Source of the DNA: Lingula anatina
Lineage: Eukaryota > Brachiopoda > Lingulata > Lingulida > Lingulidae
DNA length: 64,000 nucleotides
Reading direction: 5' to 3'
Assembly (NCBI RefSeq): GCF_001039355.2
Contig: NW_019775681.1
Location: 115,439-179,438, forward strand
Of the stretch, positions 21,645-33,700 are shown piece by piece. The translations under genes were made by a program, and so were the position numbers. The notes under the pieces are model-generated. The model worked only from the letters and a program-made list of their open reading frames with translations, had not been told where the DNA came from and did no database searches. Within the stretch, counting starts at the first letter, position 1, and the number at the start of each line of letters is the position of its first letter.

Positions 21645-24600
21645 ATTATATAAAACTGGGTTGCTGGACTGACACGAGTAACCGGGCAGTTCCCACTTTA
21701 GAAGGTCAAGATCCGAACCTTGACGGAGATTACTGGGCAAGAAGGGACGCAATCAAGAAATGCTACCAAGCTGCAAAGAGACTAGGGTACCAGTACTTTG
21801 CAATACAAAACGGTGGATGGTGTGCTTCCTCCAGCGCCGCCGGGCAGACATATAAGAAATACGGCCCTTCTGCTGATTGCCTATCAGATGGAGAAGGTGG
21901 ACCCTTTGCAAACCAAATGTACAAGATTTTGAGCGGTAGGTGATTCGTCACATTTTATGTTTTCGGGGTTGATACCTTTTCAACTGATTAAAATGAACCA
22001 GGTATCCTAATTGTTTTGCTGCCGGTACATATATATATCAAATTGATAACAGAACAAACCATATGGCCGCAAGAATAATTAAATTCTGCTTTTATGCAGT
22101 CTGTAAAATCCGAAGCTAATAATTGACCGACGTCGACATTGCTCTGTAGTGTTACGGTATTGGTAGTTTGGATTGCACAGTGGGCATCAGCTCTCAGGGT
22201 CTTCTTCATGTGCCATCACCAATGCGGTGTTTGGTGGACTTTGGTATTTGCCAAATGTTTTTTCTCGCCATTGGCAATTCTCTTGTTGGCATTTAAAAAA
22301 TTTCAAGGAAGGTCTTTCGTTGTCTACCATGGGCACTTTTGTCAGGTATTCTACCAGTAATGCTAAGATTCTCCTTTTTTTCTGATGGAATGGTCCAAGA
22401 ACTTTAGTTGTCTATCCCTGGCTGTATCGAGGAGCTGTCTTTTTGGGTCAACCTCTAAATTTGTACATGCACTCAAGATATAATATTACATTTTTAAATG
22501 GACAGACATAATATATACCGCTCTAGCAAAAATGTCATCCCTAATGTGATACAGAAAATTATTAGCCAATATTTATTCAACTTCTAAAAGTATTTTTAAC
22601 AAAATTTTACTGATTGTGCAATCAATGATTACGGTAACGATAGTAAAAGAAATAAATCCGCATTTTAGCATTTTTACAGTATCCTCTGGATGGGAGGGCG
22701 CACCAGATGCGTCTGTGCGTGGACTTTTTAACGTTTGCGGATTGATGGCAATCCACTTACGGTCCAAAATACTATGAAATAATATTTGTTTGCAGGGGTA
22801 TCCCTCAGCTTTCTATTCTACACACATTCTCATTTAAGTCCTGGTCTTAGGCTGTATTCTGAGAGCTTTTAGATCGATCTATCCTCGCGGGAAGTCCCAC
22901 TAGATTACTGTCAGACAATCCGGCTTAAATGTCCGTCCCGCCTACAACAAGCTGTAAGGGGGTAATTAACTTTCGTGTCCACCCGGCTGACAGGTATTTA
23001 GCGTGAACCCCCAGGGAGTTCTAAAGTAGATCTATCTAATCTCTGGAAATGGGGTCATAGTGATTGAGCTGACCATTGAGGATCTGGATCTGGTTCGCAT
23101 CTAGCCAGCTTACTGTTACATTGGCTTCATGTATATTGTACCGTTATGCCTCTTCCATTTGAATTTGTTTCCTAAGTCTTTTTTCTTAACCAACAAATAA
23201 GCTATTAATTTTGCAGAGAAGCGACAAAATAATTCTAATCGATAGTTGATATTTTAAAGTGTCGTATTATCTTTAATGCTTGACTGGCAGACTGAACTTC
23301 CTAATCACACTGGACAATAGAAGTGTCACCCCTACTGAACCAATACTTAGGGGGAAATAAATGATTGTAGAATGATATGCTCCTGGTATCATTTTATTAA
23401 CATCAATTTCACAAAAGAAACGGTTCTGACTGAACAATTCATCTGTATCGATATTCTGACATTGCGCATATTCCGCCTCTTCAGGTTAATAACTTTGATT
23501 ACTCTGATTCAGGGTATCACACTTCTATTGTCCAGTGTGCGTAAATGGCGAATGGCAGTCTAAAATATTTTATTTCATGTTTTTCATGTGACATGGTCTA
23601 TTGTGAAAAAAATCAACAAACTATAACCCTTCTCGACCATGAAGCAAACTGTGGTCAAAATACAAAGGAGTAATGGATAGCAATACATCACGTTAAACGT
23701 TCAATAAATAAAAATTGTCGCTTCAGGATGCCCACACATTAGCAACTGTCTTCGTGTGAAGTGCTTTATTACCGGTGGTGGGATATGCCTTAAATGCGCT
23801 GATCAAGCTACCGAAGTTGAAAAATCAGTATACTGGATGTCTGGAGACAAGAAACAGTGCCTAGGTAAGGGAGCGCAGTTGTCAAACGTTTGTGAGTGCG
23901 CAAAAAGCGCGTGTTTTGAAATAAACAAAACTGCCATGTTTTCTAGTTGATTTCATTTTATTTGCCTCCAGGTACCGTTTAAGAAAGCATATTGGGAATG
24001 TTCTGTTGATCTTGTGTATAAAAAGCTTAATGCACCATAATTTGCTAAAAATGATGTATATTTTTCTTATAGTGTAAAGGGATTGATATTTTTAGTCTTA
24101 TATGTGACCCCAAGGGATTCCATATACTCCACATGGTGAAATGATATTGCAAAATGCATTTAAAATCGCAAATGCATTTAAAATCGTAGGAAGGTTAATT
24201 TCAGGTAATGCATATGAGAAAACCCTTTGAGCGAAATGATACGGAATAGCTTTTTCAACTTCTGCGTTCTGACCGACAATTCTTATTTCTCGAAAGCAGA
24301 CAATGTCACAGCTATAGGAGGCAATTTGTAGACTCCATAAAATTTGAAATTTGAATCATACTAGAATCTAGAGGATCAGAGAGGCGATACCGCCTCCAAG
24401 TATTGTACAGGGGTACAACCAGCTGGAGAAAGCACATTCGCAGGAAATAAAAAAGGGACACCACCACAAAACCCAGTAAAGACGAGTTCTCGAAAACTTT
24501 GAGAAGGGTGCGTTTCAACGAGCGTCACGCCCAGGCCAATGCACCGACTGAGACAAAAAATCTCAAGTGACCTAAATCTAAGAGATGAGACACAGGTCCT

Positions 24601-26460
24601 TGCGGTTTAGGAGGAGAAGCGGTAACGGTGACTTGAATCCCACACCACCCTGCGGAGCCGGCGGAGCCGTACGAGACGGGTCGGGACTAAAACCATGAGT
24701 TCCGCCAGGATCCATTGTTAGTACAGTTTTGCTGCTACAAATAATTAAAAAAAAGTTCCTTTCAAAACAAGGGGCAAATTGTCACGCTTTTCAAGGCCCA
24801 TTATTGTTATCGCCAGCCTCGCGGACAGCGGGACAGCCCAAAGCCCAACATCGCCTTTGTATTTCTGAATGAGTTGGGAACCATGAACGTTTCTGAGCAC
24901 AGCAATGGAAACATATGGCTTCACTTATGAGGTCAGATTTATCTGGATGGTCAAATTAGAGTTTACAGACCTTCCCAAGAGGCCTACGCCTAAACGTGTG
25001 TCGCCCCAAAAGCGACTTGAGCTGTAGGACCATCTGTATTTCGGGAGAAATGAGGTGTCAACACCTCATTGTAGTCATCGATAGAAAACTGTATCAGAAC
25101 CAAGGTATATTCTAAGAACCAACTGCCTACCATTTGCTAGGGTAAACATCAGGAACAAATCACTTCACACGATGATGCCCATCCACACAGAGCATCATTT
25201 GCAGATTGCTTGCAGAACCAAGGACCTGAGCAGCTATACCGCGGGTATCAGAATCGCCAGATTTGAGGCCTATAGACAATCTGTGGGTAGCCAGGTCTAG
25301 CCAAATGAACGGCCTACTGGTCCTACAACAAATCTAAACAAAACTGGACAAGTTCCGTTCGAGGCCGGGAATATTATTCCAGTTTAAACTCCAAGAAAAT
25401 ATCTGAGGGAACACCTTGCCGATTTAGAGCCTTTGTAGCAGCCAGATGAGGCCAGACACACCACTGATCACTGGTGTGACTAGACAGTAATGAGTGTCCT
25501 TTGTAGAGCCTGTAGCACTCTTTCACATACGGTATCTTCGAAATTATAGAGACTGAAATTACACTTTTTTATGGTTGAACCCGGCTTTTTTGTTTGCTTA
25601 ATTAGGTGATTTCAGTTAAAGAGCTTATGTCATATTTACACTGAATAGATAATTTAAAGTTATTAAACAATATTTAACACATTGATTTCATTTAAAGGTC
25701 GGAAAAGTTGGAAATATAGAAAATTGATTTGGAAAAAAAGGTTCCATATTAAATGTCAAGTCTGTAGATATATTTGTGGAAAGGAGAAAATTGCTCTTTG
25801 CCACAGGAAACATGGGGTTGGATTTTAATATTTCTAAAAATGCTGTCACAATCAAGTAACAAAGAAATTCCAATCACGTAGCAAATGTTTTGATATTTTG
25901 TGTTGGTAAAAATATACATGCACAAGGGATATAACCAATTTGGGGATAATTTCTGAGTTGAATCTATGGCGTACTTTTGTGTTGACCTGATTTTCTCTCT
26001 CTTTTTTTTAAATGAACATTTGGCAAAACACTTCTGTCTGATTTATCAATTTGAACTTTCGATATAAACCAAGAGTAGTATAACTGTAATATAAATACGC
26101 GTCTTAGTGTTTGTAATTGGACAGAAAAGTTAATGCAGGGATCAACGCAAAAGAAATACAGTCTCACTTATTGCAAAACTACTGTGTCATTTATTGTAAA
26201 ACTGCACCATGTTTTGTCTTGAGACATTGGTCCCCTCTTGCTTTGAATTATGCGGGATTCTTTATGCCGAGTTAATTAGAATTCACAAATGTACAATCTT
26301 TTTACACTCTTAAGGTTCGTTCAGTTGACTGAGATGTGTTGTATTTCAGCTACGTGCTCCTGGAACCAGTACCAGTGCTGGCCAGGAAACTGTACCGGTG
26401 GACTGAAATCTGGGTGCACTTGCATAACGGGCTTTAGTAACAGCAACGGTCGATGTCAGC
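21645..26460 (+). CDS. exons of a WSC/apple-like and EGF-like secreted protein (partial)
   Basis: Three exons with consistent phase 1 boundaries: 21645-21935, 23727-23864 and 26350-26460. The first encodes a complete WSC/apple-like module: GCWTDTSNRAVPTLEG near the start, then AIQNGGWCASS, YGPSADC and DGEGGPFANQMYKI. The second is Cys-rich (GCPHISNCLRVKC, GGGICLKC). The third is EGF-like (CSWNQYQCWPGNC, then CTCITGF and GRCQ). The signal-peptide exon before 21645 was not found. Modules of this kind are common at the N-terminus of large extracellular proteins in amphioxus, cnidarians and molluscs. The FN3-like exons that begin at 27.7 kb may belong to the same gene: an alternative acceptor at 27880-27881 (TTGATTTTCTAG) gives the right phase. 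If so, the two entries are one transcript. Confidence 0.72.
22849..23056 (-). mobile_element. MITE family 1, copy C (inverted)
   Basis: Reverse-complement copy of the element at 2925-3138, lying in the intron between the first two WSC/EGF exons. It reads TTTTAGATCGATCTATCC on the left, AAGCTGTAAGGGGGTAATTA in the middle and TCTGGAAATGGGGTCA at the right end. Confidence 0.8.
24980..25340 (+). pseudogene. decayed Tc1/mariner-type transposase
   Basis: Broken by stops and shifts, but diagnostic fragments remain in order: VVIDRKLYQNQG-like (about 25075), then DDAHPHRASFADCLQNQG (25171-25224), then SPDLRPIDNLW in another frame (25255-25287). These correspond to the DNARPH and SPDLNPIEHLW blocks around the second and third catalytic acidic residues of Tc1-family DDE transposases. 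The element lies in the intron between the second WSC/EGF exon (ends 23864) and the EGF exon (26350). Element ends were not determined, and upstream remnants may start near 24480. Confidence 0.72.
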
Positions 26461-27724
26461 GTAAGTTTATGATACACATTTCATTGACACTAATTTGGGA
26501 AATACATGTCAAAATTATCAGTCTTACTGTTCCACTGAATAAATATGCAATCTCATCCTCTTTTGGCGGGATTTCTTATGTCTTTATATGCGTTTGTGTC
26601 TTGTATAGCCGCTTTTATTGGGTAGAGAAAAACCCCTCGAATATTTTCGACTTGTAAAAATCATCATTTATCAATGGTAATTCAATGACATATCACCCAA
26701 TAATTCTATGTTTCATATGTAGCATGTTGCACCGTTCCTTTGTTGATATTGGCTTTTTGGGGTTTCATCTGTTATTTCTTTTAAAAAGGCTGATACACTT
26801 TGCACACCAGCATGTCGCTCTTGGTCTCTTTTCCTATAATAAAACGTCCCTTAAAGGGATAATAACTCTTCGTTTTGGCCAAAAAATGAATTTTCCTGGA
26901 GTAAACAACAATTTTCCCATACTTACCAATGGTTAATGAATCCATTTTTACATTCAAAGTTAGTCCCTGTTTTTTTTCTAAAAGTTTTTTCTTTTTTTTT
27001 ATGTAATAATCTCTTAAGAGATTATAACAGATTATAGTCATCAATGGAGGTCACGTGGTGTAAAGACAAGCTCAGCTATCATAATAATAGTTATAACTGC
27101 CATTTTTGTGGTAAAACAAGATATATTATATTCACAATGTATTTATTGTGAAATATAAATTTCATACGAAGAGTGATTATCCTTTTAATTTCTGTTAGAA
27201 ATATATCCTCCCAAACGTCCAAAATACAGTCATTTTATCAGCCTCCGTTGAGACCCTAAGCACCTACAAAATTTTCTGGATGGACATGCTGCAATGCGAG
27301 AGGTTTGTATAACAAACAGTGTACATTGCTAATACGGTCAAGATTCTCCATGACTGAATGACTTGTCAACATATTAATGGTCAGTATTAGATAATTATTC
27401 GTTTGATTTTGTTGGTTAGTTTTTGGTATACCCTGTAGGTTTGAGTTTTGGGACGTTTTCTTTCTCCACCCAATATAGCACACATAAAGTTAAACTCTAT
27501 TTTGGGGGATACGGGGGTGCGTACCATACCACGATTTGCTTAACATTGACGTGTATAATAACATCACGTACAAAAACAACAACAACAAAAAAAAAAAAAC
27601 GCTCTCAACGGCCGCAGATTAAATGTCTATTTCTCTGTAGTAGATAACTGTGTCATTAATAAGCCAGAGACATATCTGCGAATTTATAGTTTAAACAAAC
27701 CGATGACCTTGTTAGGGGGTGAAA

Positions 27725-30700
27725 ATGACCTTATTTATATTGATTTCCTTGCCAATGTGTTTTAATTCCTCTGTTGCGAAGTTCTCAAAGTCTTTTGATT
27801 CAAATTCATCTTCTATAACCCAAATGATTGGACCAAATTGGTTCTATTTGCGTTTTTACAAGATGACATTTGATTTTCTAGTGCAACAAAAAGCGGACAT
27901 GACAACTTGCGACGTCGGCGTGGTTTCCAAATTTAACGAAATTGCAAATTCAACAATTCCCGAAGGAATGCCAAGAGAATGCAAGAACGTCAGAGACACC
28001 TTTATAAATTTTCAACCGACATCCATGAGTTACAACTTTGAATTCCATTTCCAAGTGCACGGAATCCCTGCCATTCCAAAGAGAATAACAGAATCTCATT
28101 TTGGTGTCACTGGAGGCGTTGTTGCATTAGGAACCCAACAAGTTGATGGTATTTTCACTCGTATTCATTTATCATTTTTGCTATCCACAAGTGCATTGCA
28201 TATGTAACTGTATTTGTATATTGAGTTATTCTTTGGGCATATATTTCCGGCTATGTCTCTGTCCCCATTGCATCTCTAACCAATAGGCAATCTTAGGTCA
28301 GTAGTAAATTTCATTTACGATAGTATTGCGCCTTTGCATCGGTTTGGACTAACATATTACTTTGTTGATTTTGTAACATTGCATTCACGTTTTCTAACAC
28401 ACAGGATCATATATCAGAAACACCGTAACTAATTTGCAAAATGCGAAGTGGTGTACACATAAGTTTGATCGATCAACCCCATATGGAGGACCTATTACTT
28501 GCAGACAAACCCTGAGATACACTGGAGCCACTTTAAAGAACGAAGAACGGTGAGTTATGATTTTTCAGCTACAGTGTATGTGCGCTTAACACTTTTCAGT
28601 GAATTAACAAGCATGTTATTTATTTCTTTTTTTCTTCTTTGTCAGATTGTGCCTACGATTTGAAGCTAAAGGGGGTGGATATTTCGTACCATATGATGCT
28701 ATGAACAGTGTACCGCTCAGCACCCGCTACAGCTACACTGATACCACAGCATCAAAACGAGTGTGTATGAGATTTGATTCCATGCCACCAGCACATTGTG
28801 CAGCAGGTGCAAGGCCCTGTTCCCTTGACCCTTTGTATATCGACCAGCGTATAACGAAGGACTTTTGGATGTCACTGTCTTTTCATGGTTGGTTTGATCC
28901 CTACCGAGCATCTCCTGATCACGCATCAGGTGTTGAACATTATGAGGTTCACATCCATAAGGTTGCAGATGGTGGCAATGGAACTCTTATGGTGAAACAC
29001 GAAAGTACACTAAAAAGCATTACAACCAATGAAAGCATTGTCATTAGTCTACCTGACCAACCTGAACTATACTCTATTCTTTTGACCGTGAAAGATGTTG
29101 CGGGCAATGTGAAACAAGCCCGTCGGTTTGTTCTCTTTGATAACAGCTCTGTAGTAGAGGTCAACAAAAATAAGCCCATCACAGTGACCTCAGCTAATCC
29201 AGAAACAAACTACTTGTGGCAAGTTAACCATCGCCCGGTGCAACTGAATTGGAAAGGCCATTTTCATAACACACATCACTTTCACCACAATTTGTTACGA
29301 CCCATACGTAAGAACATAGGCATATCTGGTGTGTATGATCAAACCACCGGTGACATTCCCGTTACCGGCACATTGAATGTTCATGGTATTATTAACTTCC
29401 AGTACTCGTTTCAACGACAGCTTCCTTCGCAGTCATCCATCAAGACCTTCCACAGCGTTCCAGACTTCACGTCACAAGTATTAACTGTATCGGAGGTAAG
29501 TCCAAGAGACGGTGAAAGCTACAAATTCTGGATCAAAGCTATAGATATAATGAACAATACCTTTGTGGACAATGTCACAGTCCACATTGACAGCTCGGAA
29601 CCTGAGATTTCTAACATGTGGTTGGTAAGGGATGGACATAAACAGCTCTATGTCCACAACAGAACGGATCTCTCCAAAATGACACTCCAGTTTGACGCCA
29701 AAGATCCAGAAAGCGGGCTGTACTCTGTCAAATGGAAACTAGGCACCGAACAATACAGCAGCGACATTGGGAATGGGTCCTTGAGTGTCTCTCCCTATAA
29801 GGTAAGTTAATTGGGCTTATTCTGTAAGTAACTATGCTTAGGATACATACTCTGACTCAGTATACATGGGTTATGAAAAGCTGTGTCGTTTTCCGTGTAA
29901 ATTTGGGATTATGGCACTTATGTAACGCATCTCATGCATACACGATTCATTGCAGGATGAACACCCCGAACCACACTGCAATTATTGTCCAGCTGTCGGC
30001 CGATGCGAATTTTACAACTACACCATTGGGCTTCACTCCCTTGTAGCTCGTAGGACACACAGAGGGCAGCATAATCGCAAGTATCATTTCACTATTGAAG
30101 TAATCAATAACGCCAAACTTATGACCACCGAAACCCTGGTTGTACACGTAGACGAGTCGCCTCCAATGGTTGGTACCGTCTTTGATGGTCCATCCGGAAA
30201 AGACAGAGATTTTCAAACCGATTTAGCCATACATGGTCATTGGCATGGTTTTTATGACCACGAAAGTGGAATATCCACGTATAAGGTTTCGATATCACCA
30301 CAGTGTCTTTCCAAAGAACAACTTCTGAAATGCCTGCCTGGAAATGAGACTAAATTGACTACCCTAACATCAACCTCATTTCTTGCACCACAGCCGGGCC
30401 ATTACGTACTGTCAGTCATAGCATTTAACAACGCGATGGAGCCTTCAGAAGTTGCCTGCTCTGATGGCATTGTTATAGACACATCCCCACCGGCAATCTA
30501 CAATGTTCAATTAACAAATGGACGTATTCGCGATACTGTAGTATGTGACGGGGACACAATTTGGCTACTGGCACATAACTTAACGAAAGCCAAGCTCCCG
30601 GGAAGAGAACCAGCCTGTGTTCAACGGTGTTTACGCGATGTCCCGGTTTCCATTTTTCCAGACAAAGAGGTGAACAACCGAACAGAAATAAACAAAATGT

Positions 30701-33700
30701 GCAAAGAAATTCAAAATATCTCCTTCGAGATCGCTTTACCAAATGACGCTGTTAATCTGCTCTGGAAGGCGTATGATAAGGAAAGTCAAATATATGATTT
30801 TGAAATCGGTATATCGTCCAGCAATGGAAATATTTTAAATCCAGATATTGTAGGGTTTCATTCAACTCACAACCACACCTATTTTAAAAGAACACATTCT
30901 GGACTTGGGGATACGTCACGGTTCTTTTTCGTGATCAAAGCAACAAATAAAGCAGGCTTATCAGACGTCACATCACTAGGACCCATTCGTCTGTACGAAT
31001 TACCACCCATGTTCGTTGGGAAGCCGACAGTGGGTATTCTTGACAGCAGCGTCATGGTGATTTGGGGTAAAGATCAACTGATAGACGACAAAGGAGCAAC
31101 AGTAGAGATAGCGGTTGGTGAGTTTACTTTGCCTGTATTTTCACCTCATTCTGCCCATAAATGTGTATATGTAGCGAAAGAATGTGTACACATTGCCTGA
31201 CAATGAAACAAAATGTACTGAGTTAAGCCCCCTTTACACTGGACGGCGTCCTTTCTGCGTCCAGCAGTACGGTCCCATTTGAAGGTTAAAAAATTATAAT
31301 ACTTTACGTGCCGACAATTGGCCGATCATTGAGCATTCAATGTGATGCAAAATGAGATCAATGCTCGTGTCTCCTTATTAAGACCACAGCGGTGCCAAAT
31401 TTCATGGTCGCAGAAAGGAGGCAGAAAGGACGCCGTCCAGTGTAAAGGGGGTATTACTAAATTGTATATTTAACTGATCACCGCATTTTTACACCAGACC
31501 GAATGTTATGAAATTGATTTAAATGAAAATGCATAGATATGTATGTATGCAATTTTAATTAAATGTGAAATTACTTAAAAGTAATTTCCTTTGTAATCCT
31601 AGGTACGCACAATGTGGAAGAGTCTGTACAGCACTTTCAGCTAGCCAAAGGTGCTTGTTCAAATGCCACACACTTCTGCGAAAATGTAGGACTGTTTAAA
31701 CTTCAGGAATATGAACGTGAATTTGGAAACGACTTTTTCATATTTGCCAGAGTCACAAATGCGGCAGGTCTTTCACGCGTCGTTGCCTCAAACCCTTTTC
31801 AACTTCCAACAGCCCTGAAACCAGCAATAGGTCAAGTCTATGATATCGACGCCAATAACACACTGGAAGACAGGGACTTTATTCTCGCTCCGAGCACAGT
31901 ATGTGCGGCCTGGCGAGGTTTTGAACACCATAAAGCCGTTGTCAATTACTCCGTTGGTCTCGGGGAAAGGCCAGGGGGAATGGATGTAATGCCTTATAGT
32001 GAAGTTTTACCCGCGAATGGAACAGTTTTTTGTTTGCATACAAACGATCTGCCCCATGACATGAAACTCTTCTTTACAGTGAATGCCAGTACACCCGCCG
32101 GTACTGTATCTGCATCCTCAGACGGATTCATTATCATCAATCCGAAAGTGTACGGGCCACTAAGGGTTTTTCACGGTACAAGCTGTAGGGTGCCTGAAAT
32201 CACCTCTAAGCCATCACTGATAATTACTCCGGGAGAAAATAAATTACTGCCTGATTTGTTCACTTACCAAGTCGGCTCTTATTATACTGTTTGGCTCAAC
32301 ATTTCAGTGAACCGGTCAGATGTACCTAATTTACTGTTCCCAACCTCGAATGAGTACAGCTTAGAGCAAACGGAAGTATGGTCAAATGCTGTTCTTGGAC
32401 AGATTGTTTCAGTTACAATTTTCCCTATGACAAAAAATATTTCCTTTGTCCTACGGAATGGCGGCAACATGACGGTTAATATCCATGGCTATGCAATTTC
32501 AAATTGTGCTGTTGGTCTTTCGGTCCAAGCTTCAGCGACAACAATGTCGGGTCATTGGTACTTTGGTGAAGATATCCCTAAACCACTGTTCCATTTTGAA
32601 TGTGCCGTGGCTCAAGCTGAATGCAGTGATGACAAAACAGACTGTGACACCACCTCATTTGTGACCCCTTTTGTGATTACCGGAACACGGTCTGGATATA
32701 CATTTTCTAACCTCAATCTTCAAGTCGGTCGCCGCTACTTTTTGGTAGTGCGTCGATGTTTTCACGCTGTCTGTCTCCCTGAGTCACGTTCGGACGGGGT
32801 CATGATTTACCAGAGGGCTCCTTTTGGCGGCTCACTCAGAGTTAATGCTTCTGGGCGGCGAACTTCTTCGTCCAACATAGAGATGGAGATAGATATCAAA
32901 TGGGAGCGCTTTATCCTCTTAGACAACTGTGTTGTCAGTCATTACAGATGGACAGTATCAGCGTACACTGACCACGCACAAACAGATTGCAAGTGGTTTG
33001 TCAAAATATCCAACGCATCTTCTGTGGAGGTATGTTTAACCTACGTTGAAAATCATTTTCAAATTAAAGTCATTTTGTCACGAATCAAACGTTTGTTTTT
33101 TCGTTTAGCTTTGTCATACTGGTATAACTGAATATTACAAATATTGAGAAGGAAAGCGCTAATGACATGTTGTCAGTCAATACTGAATTTTGAATTTGAA
33201 TTTGTATTTAGGATCGTCAAACGATAGCACTTGCGCTGCCCAATAGACGTCAGTTGTATGTGCTTCTTCAAGGATTCGGCAAAAATGGTTTGTCATCCGT
33301 AATTACCACTTCATTCAAGCTTCCCACCTTGCGAAATGTCCCTTCAGTCCTTGAACTCAGGCAGAAAGACATAAAAAAATACGGGCACATGCTGCATGCA
33401 TCCAATATTGGGCCGATCATTGAAGAAATCAGCAATCGCGACGTCGACTTCATAAGCAATCCTTCTGTTCTTGGGGCTGTTTTAGTCGGCTCCCAGCATT
33501 CCAACGTATCCTGGTTTGTCACCAGACAACCTGAGATACCAGATGACTGTGCGACGGATCCAATGTGTCACCATTTGACAACAACAAATGGGAATGTTCT
33601 AAGGCTTGAAAATGCAGAACTGTCTGAGGGCTTTCAATACTATGTGTGTGCCCTGGCAAAAGAAGAAGTCACCGTGCGAGAAAAACACATCGAAACGTTA

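Noticed and set aside
31228-31451. Hairpin as a microRNA precursor
   Set aside because: The perfect repeat is confined to the element ends and recurs in a larger relative at 61170-61192, which fits a mobile element better.
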